Shown here one piece after another: positions 1-8,937 of a DNA stretch of 64,000 nucleotides. Below the pieces are notes generated by a model that saw only the letters and a program-made list of their open reading frames with translations, made no database searches and was not told the DNA's origin. Origin of the DNA: CAWCKS01 sp963763485 (GTDB lineage: Bacteria > Pseudomonadota > Alphaproteobacteria > Rhizobiales > Xanthobacteraceae). The stretch is taken from NCBI GenBank assembly GCA_963763485.1, contig CAVXOW010000006.1, forward strand, positions 310,001 through 374,000, given 5' to 3'. Each line of letters opens with the position of its first letter. Within the stretch, counting starts at the first letter, position 1. Made by a program: the position numbers and the translations under genes.

Positions 1-734
1 GACTACTCCAACGGCAATGACGGCATCGTGCTGAAGAAGGGCAAGACGCTCGCCGACATCAAGGGCCAGAAGATCAACATCGTCGAGCTGTCGGTCTCGC
101 ACTACCTGCTGGCGCGCGGCCTTTCGACCGTCGAAGCTGACGGAAAAGGACATCAAGACCGTCAACACGTCGGACGCCGACATCGTCGCGGCGTTCAAGG
201 CGCCGGAAGCGACGGCGGTCGTGACCTGGAATCCGCAGCTCCTGGAGGTGAAGGCCGAGCCGGGCGCCACGAGGTGTTCGACTCCAGCAAGATCCCCGGC
301 GAGATCGAGGACCTGATGGTGGTCAACACCGCGACGCTGAAGGACAACCCGGACCTCGGCAAGGCGCTGGTCGGCATCTGGTACGAGACGATCGCGCTGA
401 TGCAGGACCCGGGAGAGAAGGGCAAGGCCGCGCGCGAGGCGATGGCGCAAGCTGTCCGGCACCGACCTCGCGGGCTTCGAGGCGCAGCTCAAGACCACCC
501 ACATGTTCTACACGCCGCAAGGACGCGCTGGCTTTCACCACCGGCGCCGAGCTGCCGAAGATCATGGACCTGGTCCGCACCTTCTCCTTCGAGCACAATC
601 TGCTCGGCGAAACATGTGAAATCGAAGGACGCGATCGGCATCGAGATGCCGACGGCACGCTCGGCTCGGCAAAGAACGTCAAGCTGCGCTTCGACCCGAC
701 CTACATGCAGATGGCGGCCGACGGGAAGCTGTGA
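1..734 (+). pseudogene. ABC transporter periplasmic substrate-binding protein (urea/guanidine type), 5' partial, frameshifted
   Basis: C-terminal part of a NitT/TauT-like periplasmic binding protein; the start lies before the window. The reading runs through 'IVELSVSHYLLARGLSTV', then 'VFDSSKIPGEIEDLMVVNT', then 'KDALAFTTGAELPKIMDL', and ends '..RFDPTYMQMAADGKL' at the TGA 732-734. It needs several one-base corrections, at about 133, 275, 452, 525, 608 and 651, so as written it cannot make one protein. Every segment between shifts is well conserved and free of internal stops, which fits sequencing error better than old decay. The family resemblance is to the putative urea transporter binding proteins found with urea carboxylase or guanidine genes (from memory). 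Permease and ATPase follow on the same strand. Confidence 0.7.
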
Positions 735-784
735 GCCAGCACCGGATCTGCTGGCCGAGCGAGACACGCAAGGAGCGCCGCATC

Positions 785-1620
785 ATGCGCCGCGTTGATG
801 AACATCGTCGCCCGCGACGCGGCAGCCGTCTCCTGCTTGCGGCGATCCCGTTCCTGCTGATCATGCATCGTTCTATGTCGTCGGATCGGCGGAGCGGCGC
901 GCCGCCAATCCTGACGACAAGCTGCTGCCGCCGGTCGACGCGAAATGGCCGACCACCATGGAGCATCTGGCCGCTCGAGCCCGACCGGCGCACCGGGGAT
1001 TACGTGCTGTGGGCCGACACCGCCGCCAGCCTGCAGCGGCTGGCGCTTGGATTGGGCATCGCTACCGCTGATCGGGCTCGCGTTCGGGCTGACGCTCGGC
1101 CTGCTGCCGATCGCGGGCGCGACTTTCGGCACGCTCGTCGCGGTGATCTCGATGATTCCGCCGATGGCGATGCTGCCGATCCTGTTCATCGTGTTCGGCC
1201 TCGGCGAGCTGTCGAAGGTGGTGCTGATCGTCATTCGGCGTCGCCCCGTTCATGATCCGCGACTTGTCGCTCGAGGTCGCGGGCCTGCCGCGCGAGCAGA
1301 TGGTCAAGGCGCAGACGCTGGGCGCCTCGACCTGGCAGGTCGCGATCCGGGTGGTGCTGCCGCAGATCATGCCGCGGCTGATCAAGTCGCGTGCGGCTGA
1401 TGCTCGGCCCGGCGTTCCTGTTCCTGATCTCGGCGGAGGCGATCGCCGCCGACGTCGGGCTCGGCTACCGCATCTTCCTGGTGCGCCGCTATCTCGCGAT
1501 GGACGTGATCCTGCCCTACGTCGCCTGGATCACGCTGCTCGCCTTTCTGATCGACTACCTGCACTGGCTTGGTTCGCGCGCAAGGCCTTTCCCTGGGCCT
1601 ATGTCGAGGAGCCGCGCTGA
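785..1620 (+). pseudogene. ABC transporter permease (NitT/TauT family), frameshifted
   Basis: Integral-membrane subunit of the importer begun by the preceding gene. Recognisable pieces are the N-terminal membrane segment 'LLLAAIPFLLI', the periplasmic stretch 'PPVDAKWPTTMEHLA', and the core 'LGIATLIGLAFGLTLGLL' with 'MIPPMAMLPILFIVFGLG'. The cytoplasmic EAA-like loop 'GLPREQMVKAQTLGAS' is the contact for the ATPase, and the C-terminus is '..PWAYVEEPR'. Frame breaks occur near 860, 950, 1065, 1235, 1393 and 1575. The start is uncertain (ATG 785 or a nearby ATG). The stop TGA overlaps the ATPase start (TGATG at 1618-1622), typical of translational coupling. Confidence 0.7.
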
Positions 1621-2409
1621 TGAGCGCGCTCTCCTTCCGCAACGTCTGGGTCGAGTACGGCGAGCAGATCGTGCTGGAACGCATCAACATCGAAATCGCG
1701 TCCGGCACCTTCCTCTCGGTGGTCGGCCCCTCGGGCGCCGGCAAGAGCACGTTCCTGCGCCTGATCCTCGGCCAGGAGCGCCCGACGCGGCACGGTCCTG
1801 CTCGACGGCGAGCCGTTCCCGGCCGAGCCCGGGCCGGATCGCGGCATCGTGTTCCAGCGCTATTCGGTGTTCCCGCATCTGACCGTGCTCGGCAACGTGC
1901 TGGTCGGCTACGAGTTCGCGCGAGCGCCGGCTCACGGCCCGACTGCTCGGCGCGGCGCGGCGCGAGGCGATCGAGAAGATGCGAGCAGCCTGATCGAGGC
2001 AGTCGGACTCGGCGAGCATCGCGACAAATATCCGGCAGCGCTGTCCGGCGGCATGCAGCAGCGGCTGGCGATCGCGCAGGCGCTCGCCAAGCGCCCGCGC
2101 GTGCTTCTGCTCGACGAGCCGTTCGGCGCGCTCGATCCCGGCACGCGCGCGCAGATGCACGCGCTGATCAAGCCGCTCTGGCGCGAGCTGAAGATGACCA
2201 TCGTCATGGTCACCCACGACATCAAGGAGGCGTTCGGGCTCGGCTACCCGGCTGATCGCGCTCGATCGCCTGCGGCGCGACCCGCAGGCGCCGGAGCGCT
2301 TCGGCGCCAAGATCACCTACGATCTTGATCTCACTCGCGAAGGCCCGGCCCCGGTGCTCGGCTTCCTCAAGACAGCCAACACAGCAGAACAAACCCTGGG
2401 AGGATACCA
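1620..2409 (+). pseudogene. ABC transporter ATP-binding protein, frameshifted
   Basis: Nucleotide-binding subunit of the same importer. Seen in order: Walker A 'GPSGAGKST', Q-loop 'GIVFQRYSVFPHLT', signature 'ALSGGMQQRLAIAQALA', Walker B 'VLLLDEPFGALD', and H-loop 'MVTHDIKEAF'. Frameshifts fall near 1790, 1930, 1985 and 2250, so no single open frame covers it. The start ATG at 1620 overlaps the permease stop. The true stop cannot be placed: the frame carrying '..ITYDLDLTREGP' runs on past the next gene's ribosome-binding site (GGGAGG 2398-2403), so the end given is nominal. Confidence 0.7.
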
Positions 2410-3620
2410 ATGTTTGTCGACCGTTGCGCGCGCCGGTCGCGCCACGCGGGGCTTCGCCATCCGCCAAGCGAGACGCGCCGCCATCATCCTGACTTCGACA
2501 AGATGGCAACGCAAGGCTGGAAGGCGCTGGAGGCCGAGGGCAAGCTGCCGAATGCCGGCTGGCGCAGGGAGCAGCAATGGGCGCTCGACATGGGCCTGCC
2601 CGGCGCCGACAGCCTGACCGATCGGGATATCCCGACCTTCGCGCGCGGCGAGCTGCCGCATTTCGCCGGCATCAACACTTTCATGAAGGCGCCCTATGTC
2701 GAGAACGTGCGCGACGTCGGCAAGTACGATGCCGCGGTCATCGGCATTCCCTTCGATTCCGGCACGACCTATCGACCGGGCACGCGCTTCGGGCCGCAAG
2801 GCATAAGGCGGATCTCGGCGCTCTACACGCCCTACAACTACGAGCTCGGCGTCGACCTGCGCGAACAGATGACGCTATGCGACGCCGGCGACGTCTTCAC
2901 AATCCCCGCCAATCTGGAAAAAAGCTTCGACCAGATCTCGCGCGGCGTGGCGCACGTGTTCTCGTCCGGCGCGCTGCCGATCATGCTCGGCGGCGACCAC
3001 TCGATCGGCTTTCCCTGCGTGCGCGGCATCGCGCAATGCACCGACAAGACGGATCGGCATCATCCACTTCGACCGCCACATCGACATCCAGGAAAAGGAC
3101 CTCGACGAGCGCATGCACACGACGCCCTGGTACTGGGCGACCAATCTGCCGAACGTCTCGCCGACCAACCTGGTGCAGCTCGGCATCGGCGGCTGGCAGG
3201 TGCCGCGCGAAGGCGTCGAGGTCGCCCGCAAGCGCAACACCAACGTGCTGACCATCGCCGACATCGAGAAGATCGGGCTCGAGAAGACGGCGGAAATCGC
3301 GCTCGAACTCGCCTGGAAGGACGCCGACGCCGTCTACATCTCCTTCGATGTCGACTCGATCGATTGCGGCTTCGTGCCCGGCACCGGCTGGCCGGAGCCC
3401 GGCGGTTTCCTGCCGCGCGAGGCGCTGAAGCTCCTCGGCCTCGTCTGCGCCGCAGGGCATCTGCGGTTTCGAGGTGGTCGAGGTCTCGCCGCCCTATGAC
3501 ACCTCCGACATCACCGCGCTGATCGGCGTCCGCGTCGTCGTCGAGGCGCTGGGCTCGATGGTCGCCCACGGCAAGCTCGGCTCGCACAAATCGATCATCA
3601 ACAAGCCGGTGAAGTTCTGA
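2410..3620 (+). pseudogene. gdmH: arginase-family hydrolase, likely Ni-dependent guanidine hydrolase (annotated elsewhere as agmatinase), frameshifted
   Basis: Ureohydrolase-fold enzyme. Metal-binding motifs are present: 'MLGGDHSIG', 'IIHFDRHIDIQ' (D-x-H-x-D) and 'ISFDVDSID'. The usual agmatinase 'DPxxAPGTGTPE' loop instead reads 'CGFVPGTGWPEPGG', and 'KDLDERMHTTPWYW' follows the second motif. An N-terminal extension of about 50 residues ('KMATQGWKALEAEG..') precedes the catalytic domain. From memory, the extension and these loops are features of cyanobacterial GdmH (guanidine to urea plus ammonia, Ni-dependent). The gene starts 6 nt after GGGAGG. Single extra bases near 3048 and 3464 break the frame. 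It follows the transporter and lies 11 nt before a His-rich gene. Agmatinase or guanidinobutyrase remain possible. Confidence 0.65.
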
Positions 3621-3631
3621 CGGGGTCGCCC

Positions 3632-4168
3632 ATGCATCGATATCACCATCATCACGACGCGCACGGCCAACACCACGATCATGACGACAGACACAATCAT
3701 GATGACCATGACCATGGTCACGATCACACCCATGAGCCGCACCGCTGGGCCGGACACAACCATGCCCAGCCCCCGCGCGCGATTGCGCAATGGCAGACGC
3801 CACATCTGGCGCACGGTGGACAGGAACAAGCCGCTCGCGAGCTGGACCTGGACAAGGTCGAATCGGCATTTGTCGAGAGCTTCTTGACTGCCTCCGATCA
3901 GGCGAGTTTCCTGCGGCTCGCTCGAATTCCCTTCGAGGTCATCCTGGCGGACGGCACGCGGCTCCAGCTCCTGCGTATCGAGGTCGATGCGCTGACTGAT
4001 GTCGGCAGCCTGACGCCGCACCTCGGCGGTGAAAGTTTTCGCTACGACCCCCTGCCTTCCGGGTTAATCTCGCAGCGGCGGCGGCTGCGTTTCGTCTACT
4101 TTAGCGGCCAGAGCCTCCGGCACATGACGTTCGCAGAGGCCCGCAGCATCGAGGGTGCAGGCACTTAG
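3632..4168 (+). CDS. histidine-rich protein, putative nickel-binding accessory factor
   Basis: 178-residue protein. Residues 2-44 contain 19 His with many Asp ('HHHHDAHGQHHDHDDRHNHD'), a pattern used by nickel storage or delivery proteins such as HypB and UreE tails. The remainder (about 65-178: 'LDLDKVESAFVESFLTA', 'DVGSLTPHLGGESFRYD', 'RRRLRFVYFSGQSLRHMTF') matches no family I recognise, and I see no GTPase P-loop, so it is not HypB. It begins 11 nt after the arginase-family gene on the same strand and is presumably co-translated with it. Inference: it loads or buffers Ni for that enzyme. It overlaps the convergent HAD gene by 4 nt. The frame is intact, unlike the genes before it. Confidence 0.75.
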   Translation: MHRYHHHHDAHGQHHDHDDRHNHDDHDHGHDHTHEPHRWAGHNHAQPPRAIAQWQTPHLAHGGQEQAARELDLDKVESAFVESFLTASDQASFLRLARIPFEVILADGTRLQLLRIEVDALTDVGSLTPHLGGESFRYDPLPSGLISQRRRLRFVYFSGQSLRHMTFAEARSIEGAGT

Positions 4169-4836
4169 GCGCTGATTAGCCTTCTGGTGATCGTTGCAGC
4201 ATCAGCGAACGACTGAACGACGTAGTGCGCGCCTGCCGCACGCAACCGCTCACCGTGGCCATCGCGAATATGCGACGCTGCAAGCAGGCCGATCACCGGC
4301 ATGCCGGCCGCGACGCCTGCCTGCACGCCGCCGACGCTGTCCTCGATCACAAGGCACTGCGCCGGCTCGACCTGAAATTGCCGTGCCGCGTAGAGAAAGA
4401 TATCCGGGTGCGGCTTGCCGCGCGGCACCAGTTCGGATGAAAACACGTTCGCCCCGAAGATCTCGGCGAGGCTGAGCGCATCCAGGCAAACGGCTAGCCT
4501 CTCCGGCGACGAGGTCGACGCAATGCAACGATGCAAATTTGCAAAGGCTGTGAGATAGTCGCGCGCACCAGCAACTGGCTTGAGGTCGCTGCGAAATCGC
4601 GCGAGCGCCCGTTTCTGAAAGTCGGCGCCGAACTCGGCATGGAGTGGGCGGCCGAGCGAGGCCTCGACAGCCGCGGCGATTTCTGGAACCCGCTTCCCCA
4701 TGTAGAGGCGATAGGCATCGTCGAGCGTCGTCGGCAGGCCCGCTTCGCTGACGCATTCGGCAAGCACGGTGTTGCTCAAGACTTCGCTGTCGGCAATGAC
4801 GCCGTCGAAATCGAAAATGATCAGTTGTATCGGCAC
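4165..4836 (-). CDS. HAD-superfamily phosphatase (beta-phosphoglucomutase-like)
   Basis: 223-residue soluble hydrolase. Motif I is 'FDFDGVIADSE' with the nucleophile Asp at the N-terminus, followed by a helical cap (about 20-85). Motif II is 'ASTSSPERL', motif III 'GKPHPDIFLYAA' with Lys, and motif IV 'CLVIEDSVGGVQAGVAAGM'. This is subclass IA, as in phosphoglycolate phosphatase and beta-phosphoglucomutase; the substrate cannot be read from the sequence. The start is GTG (CAC on the plus strand at 4834-4836), needed to keep the N-terminal motif. It converges on the His-rich gene with a 4-nt overlap and is probably monocistronic. Confidence 0.85.
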   Translation of the reverse strand: MPIQLIIFDFDGVIADSEVLSNTVLAECVSEAGLPTTLDDAYRLYMGKRVPEIAAAVEASLGRPLHAEFGADFQKRALARFRSDLKPVAGARDYLTAFANLHRCIASTSSPERLAVCLDALSLAEIFGANVFSSELVPRGKPHPDIFLYAARQFQVEPAQCLVIEDSVGGVQAGVAAGMPVIGLLAASHIRDGHGERLRAAGAHYVVQSFADAATITRRLISA

Positions 4837-4922
4837 ACCAGCCCCCGCCCTTCGCGCGCGATCTCGCCCGCTGCGGCAGTGTGCGACAACTCACGTTTGG
4901 CGTGCGACTGTTGCAGCGTTCG

Positions 4923-6512
4923 CTAGTAGCCGGCGGCGCGCGCAAGAATTGTGTCAGCGTCGGGAATCAGCGTGTCTGCGGCCCACGCGACGAACTGATC
5001 CGGACGCACAAGGATCAACGCCGCGCCGTAACGCTCGCGCCCATCCTTGCGCGTGTCAGCAACGATTTTCAGGGGGATATGACGCCGCTCGGCGGCTCCC
5101 CGGAAAACCTCGACGGCCGCAGCGTCCGCATCAAACGCCAGCAACGTGAAGCCATCGTCGAGTTCTTCAAAGACGTCACGACCCGACGACAGCCGTTGCG
5201 GCGCAAGGTGGTGGCCGGCGCGAGCCACAAATTCGTGCTTGCCCGCCGCGCTGCAGGCACCACCGGGTGGGCCGAACACAATGGACGAGCCGGCGTAATG
5301 AGGTTCGAACGCGTGAACTTCGGATGTTGCGCCGGTCGCGCGTCTCGCCCACTCATGCTCGAACGCGGCCTTGTCCGTCGCGGGATTGAATGCCGCCAGA
5401 AAATCACGGTCATCATGGATGGATTTTTCGATGAAATCGCGTGTCGCCGACTGAAACACCGGACGGCGCTCCTCGTCATAGGACTTAAGCAACCGGTCGC
5501 CGGCCCAACCCTTCAGCGCGGCCGCGAGTTTCCAACCGAGATTGACTGCGTCCTCCAGGCCAAGATTGATGCCGTAGCCGCCATACGGCGGATGGCTGTG
5601 CGCGGCGTCGCCGGCGACGAACACGCGACCGCTACGATAACTGTCCGCCACCGCAAAACGCAGGTCCCAGAAGCCGATGTGCTCGATTTCAATATCGAAC
5701 TCGGCACCAGCAGCCTCATACACCAGCGCGCGAAAATCAAAGTTGTCGCGCGTCGTGTCCGGCGGCACCGGCGCGTGGAAGAACCAGGTCGTGCCGAGAT
5801 CGACTCGGCCGAAGAACTGCCAGTATCCCTTCAGCCGGGGGTGCAGCACGGCGTAGAAGGATTTTCCCGGATAGCGCTCGAGCAGCTTGTGCAACTCGTG
5901 CGAGCGGAACACCAGCAGCACCATGCGGCGGTCATGATCCGACAGCGTTTGCGTGATCCCGGCCTGGCTGCGCACCATCGATCGGCTGCCGTCGCAGCCG
6001 ACCAGATATTTTCCGCGAAATGTTCGTCGCCCGGCACCGTCGCGTTCGGCGATCGTCAGGCTCACCCCTTCCTCATCTGAGTGAATTTGCTCGGCGCTCC
6101 AGCCATAGAACGTCGTGACACCTGGCAGTTCGCTGACGCCCCGGCGCAGGACCGCCTCGGTCGCGTATTGCGGCAGCCGTTCGTTGTCGGTGAAATAGAA
6201 CGGCCGCACCAGTTCGCGCTGCATCCAGCTGTAAGCGTAGTCGCCAAGCAGCGTGCCGTAGGCAGTCAGCCCGCCGATGCCATAGTCCTTCGGGATCGTG
6301 CGTGCCGCCCGAAGCTCGCGCTCGGCACCCCAGAAATGGAAATGCTCCAGCGTACGCTGCGTCAGGTTCTGGCCCTTCGGGATCGGCTGCGGCTGGAGAT
6401 ACCGCTCGACTACGATCGCGCGGATGCCGCGCTGGCCAAGATCGATCGCAAGCCCGAGACCGACCGGTCCCGCGCCGACGATCAGAACATCTGCTTCGTT
6501 CTCATCCATCAT
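4923..6512 (-). CDS. FAD-dependent aromatic monooxygenase (phenol/resorcinol hydroxylase type)
   Basis: Class A flavin hydroxylase of about 529 residues (FAD_binding_3, PF01494). Seen: the N-terminal dinucleotide motif 'VLIVGAGPVGLGLAIDLG', the DG motif 'VGCDGSRSMVRSQAG', the GD motif 'VFVAGDAAHSHPPYGGYG' with 'NLGLEDAVNLGWKLA', and a C-terminal thioredoxin-like domain as in phenol 2-monooxygenase and MhpA. I start at the first Met of 'MMDENEADV' (6512); an upstream Met at 6605 would add 31 residues before the Rossmann strand and looks spurious. It is divergent from an aromatic-acid transporter, so the pair probably takes up and hydroxylates a phenolic acid. The exact substrate is unknown. 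Confidence 0.8.
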   Translation of the reverse strand: MMDENEADVLIVGAGPVGLGLAIDLGQRGIRAIVVERYLQPQPIPKGQNLTQRTLEHFHFWGAERELRAARTIPKDYGIGGLTAYGTLLGDYAYSWMQRELVRPFYFTDNERLPQYATEAVLRRGVSELPGVTTFYGWSAEQIHSDEEGVSLTIAERDGAGRRTFRGKYLVGCDGSRSMVRSQAGITQTLSDHDRRMVLLVFRSHELHKLLERYPGKSFYAVLHPRLKGYWQFFGRVDLGTTWFFHAPVPPDTTRDNFDFRALVYEAAGAEFDIEIEHIGFWDLRFAVADSYRSGRVFVAGDAAHSHPPYGGYGINLGLEDAVNLGWKLAAALKGWAGDRLLKSYDEERRPVFQSATRDFIEKSIHDDRDFLAAFNPATDKAAFEHEWARRATGATSEVHAFEPHYAGSSIVFGPPGGACSAAGKHEFVARAGHHLAPQRLSSGRDVFEELDDGFTLLAFDADAAAVEVFRGAAERRHIPLKIVADTRKDGRERYGAALILVRPDQFVAWAADTLIPDADTILARAAGY

Positions 6513-6673
6513 GGTACGACAGATCACACCGCTTTGCGCTGCAAAATCAAGAGGTCGCGGAACGCTCTTGAAACGCCAATGCTTTCCGGCGCATCCTTGC
6601 AACAATCAGAACGACCGGACGGGCCTCAGGTCAAACCGGCGCAATCCTCCAGGAAACCTCAGGGAGAACGCCA

Positions 6674-8026
6674 ATGGCTTTGGCGGAACGCGCCGCGACC
6701 AGCGCCGCCGCGACGATCGACGTTGCCGATTTCATCGACCAGAAGCCGGTCGGTGGTTTTCAGATCCGTATCCTGCTGATGTGCTTCGCCGTGCTGTTCA
6801 TCGACGGGTACGATACGCAAGCGCTCGGCTACATCGCCCCCGCCCTGTCGCAGGACTGGAAGCTTGCCCGCGGCGCGCTCGGCCCCGTGTTCAGCGCCAA
6901 CCTGTTCGGCCTGATGATCGGCGTGCTGACGCTGGCGCCGGTGGCCGATGTTCTCGGGCGCAAGCGCATCATCATCCTCAGCGCTGTCGCATTCGGCGTC
7001 GGTTCGCTCGCAACTGCGCTCGTGCCAGACTACAACTGGCTTCTCGTCATGCGCTTCCTCACCGGCCTTGGCCTCGGCGGGGCTCTGCCGAATGCAATTG
7101 CGCTGACCGCCGAATTCAGCCCGCATCGCCGGCGCGCCACCATGGTGATGGCAATGTTCATCGGCTTTTCGGTCGGCGCGGCCGCAGGTGGTTTCATTGC
7201 GGCGGGGCTGCTGCCCGGCTATGGCTGGCGCTCGATATTCGTGGTCGGCGGCATCGTGCCGCTGGTGCTCGCTCCGCTGTTGGCGGTCCCCCTGCCCGAA
7301 TCGATCCGCTTCCTCACCCTCGCTGGCAACAGAGACGCGGAAGTCGCTGAACTCCTGACCCGCGTCGCGCCCGACATCTCGTTCCCGCAAGGCACACGCT
7401 TCACAATCAAGGAGCCGGCCATTGCCGGCATGCCGGTCGCGCACCTGTTCCGCGAGGGCCGCACCGTCGCCACGCTCCTGTTCTGGGTCGTATTCTTCAT
7501 GAGCCTGCTCGACATCTATCTGCTGGCGAACTGGCTCTCGACGGTGCTCAACGATCTTGGGGCGTCGGTTTCGGCATCCGCCGCCATCAGCTCGATATTC
7601 CAGGTCGGCGGCGTGGTCGGCGCGTTCGCACTCGGAAGCCTCATCGATCGCTTCACTTTCCGGGCGATGTCGCTGATCTATCTCTGCACGGCTGCTGCGA
7701 TTTTCCTGATCGGACAGTCGGGCCACTCGATCCCGCTGGCGACGGTTGCGATCTTCCTCGGTGGCTTCTTCCTGATCGGCGGTCAGAATGCTGCAAACGC
7801 GCTGTCGGCGACGTTCTACCCGACCATGGTGCGGTCGACCGGGGTCGGCTGGGCGCTGGGCATCGGCCGGATCGGCTCGATCATCGGCCCCTTCATCGGC
7901 GGCATGATGCTGGCGCGCCAGGTCGGCACGGAAACCCTGTTCAGCTACGCGGCGGTGCCGGCGCTGATCGCGTGCCTCGCCTCGTTGGCGCTGGTCGGCG
8001 TCGTGCGACGCCTGAACCAGAGCTAG
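6674..8026 (+). CDS. MFS transporter, aromatic acid:H+ symporter (PcaK/BenK-like)
   Basis: 450 residues with 12 predicted membrane helices. The AAHS signature lies after helix 1 ('LLMCFAVLFIDGYDTQALGY'), the MFS loop 2-3 motif is 'APVADVLGRKRIIIL', and the loop 8-9 equivalent is 'GALIDRF'-like ('GSLIDRFTFRAMS'). 'GLGLGGALPNAIALTAE' in helix 4 is typical of PcaK. It imports aromatic carboxylates with protons across the inner membrane. AGGGAG about 7 nt before ATG supports the start. Its divergent partner is a flavin hydroxylase, and it overlaps the convergent CoxM gene by 4 nt. Confidence 0.88.
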   Translation: MALAERAATSAAATIDVADFIDQKPVGGFQIRILLMCFAVLFIDGYDTQALGYIAPALSQDWKLARGALGPVFSANLFGLMIGVLTLAPVADVLGRKRIIILSAVAFGVGSLATALVPDYNWLLVMRFLTGLGLGGALPNAIALTAEFSPHRRRATMVMAMFIGFSVGAAAGGFIAAGLLPGYGWRSIFVVGGIVPLVLAPLLAVPLPESIRFLTLAGNRDAEVAELLTRVAPDISFPQGTRFTIKEPAIAGMPVAHLFREGRTVATLLFWVVFFMSLLDIYLLANWLSTVLNDLGASVSASAAISSIFQVGGVVGAFALGSLIDRFTFRAMSLIYLCTAAAIFLIGQSGHSIPLATVAIFLGGFFLIGGQNAANALSATFYPTMVRSTGVGWALGIGRIGSIIGPFIGGMMLARQVGTETLFSYAAVPALIACLASLALVGVVRRLNQS

Positions 8027-8937
8027 CCTGCGAGGCGCTCCAGCAGGTCCTGCACGAGGCCTTTGAGCAAATCGAGCTTGTAGGCTGTCATCGGCAGCGG
8101 CTTGGCGCCGACGATCGCCTGCTCGGCGGCCTTGGCCGCGGTTGCGGCAGTTGCCGGCGCACCCTGCGCTGCTGCCTCCGCGCTTGTGAGCCGGAGCGGT
8201 ACCGGCGCGATGCCGCCAGCGGCGATCCGCACCAACTGGAAGCTGCCGCCGGACACCACCGCGCGGGCGACAATCTCGACCAGCGGCCACTCCGCATAGG
8301 TGCGGCCGATCGCCCGCTTGTAGAGCGCGCGCTCCCCGGCAACCGCGGCACCGAGCTGGACGCTCTTGATCATCTCGCCGTCGCCAAGCTGGTTGTCGGC
8401 GCGGCCATTGCTGCCGTCGCCGAGCAACTGCGGAACTGTCAGCGCCGGTCGACGATCGGTCGCAACCGTCGCGTCATAGGCGAGCAGTGCCGCCCCAAGC
8501 GTCGAGGGATGTGGCGCAACGCACGGCCCGAGGTCAAAGGCGACGTGAAAGAGGTGGTTGCCGTCGCGCGCCGGACAGCTTGCACCGCCCTTCTTCAGGC
8601 AATCGATATGGGGACTGCGGTAGTACCAGCAGCGCGAACGCTGCGCGAGGTTGCCGCCAAGGGTCGCAAGCGTGCGCACCTGCGGCGTGGCAAGGCCGCC
8701 GGCGGCGGCAGCGAGGCCAGGATACGCTCGCGCGAGCTGCACATCGGCGGCGATCGCAGCGATGTTGACCAAGGCGCCGATCCGCGCGGCGCCGTCGGTG
8801 CCCCAGGAAATCCCGGTCATGTCGGGCGCAGGTGTCAGATCGATCAGTGGTCCGGTCGAGACGCCGCTGCGACGACGCTCCGAAAGATCGGTGCCGGCGG
8901 CGCGGAATTCGGCGCGGGCTGATATCGCGGTGCTCAT
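8023..8937 (-). CDS. molybdenum hydroxylase FAD-binding (medium) subunit, CoxM family
   Basis: 304-residue FAD subunit of a xanthine dehydrogenase/CO dehydrogenase family enzyme. It has the FAD contact loops 'AAAAGGLATPQVRTLATLGG' (equivalent of A-GSxQIRN-x-TxGGN) and 'GAKPLPMTAYKLDLLKGL' at the C-terminus. It carries electrons from the 2Fe-2S centres to FAD and an acceptor. It starts within the stop of the upstream fused CoxS-CoxL gene (ATGA overlap), so it is the third gene of a TetR-CoxSL-CoxM operon. A Cys-rich insertion 'RSRCWYYRSPHIDCLKKGG' mid-protein resembles insertions in 4-hydroxybenzoyl-CoA reductase-like FAD subunits (from memory). Confidence 0.85.
   Translation of the reverse strand: MSTAISARAEFRAAGTDLSERRRSGVSTGPLIDLTPAPDMTGISWGTDGAARIGALVNIAAIAADVQLARAYPGLAAAAGGLATPQVRTLATLGGNLAQRSRCWYYRSPHIDCLKKGGASCPARDGNHLFHVAFDLGPCVAPHPSTLGAALLAYDATVATDRRPALTVPQLLGDGSNGRADNQLGDGEMIKSVQLGAAVAGERALYKRAIGRTYAEWPLVEIVARAVVSGGSFQLVRIAAGGIAPVPLRLTSAEAAAQGAPATAATAAKAAEQAIVGAKPLPMTAYKLDLLKGLVQDLLERLAG

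Noticed and set aside
4881..6080. 399-codon plus-strand frame opposite the flavin hydroxylase
   Set aside because: No recognisable domains, and the minus-strand gene has complete FAD motifs.
6659..8290. 543-codon minus-strand frame opposite the MFS transporter
   Set aside because: Charged repeats typical of antisense high-GC frames; the plus strand encodes a clear 12-helix transporter.
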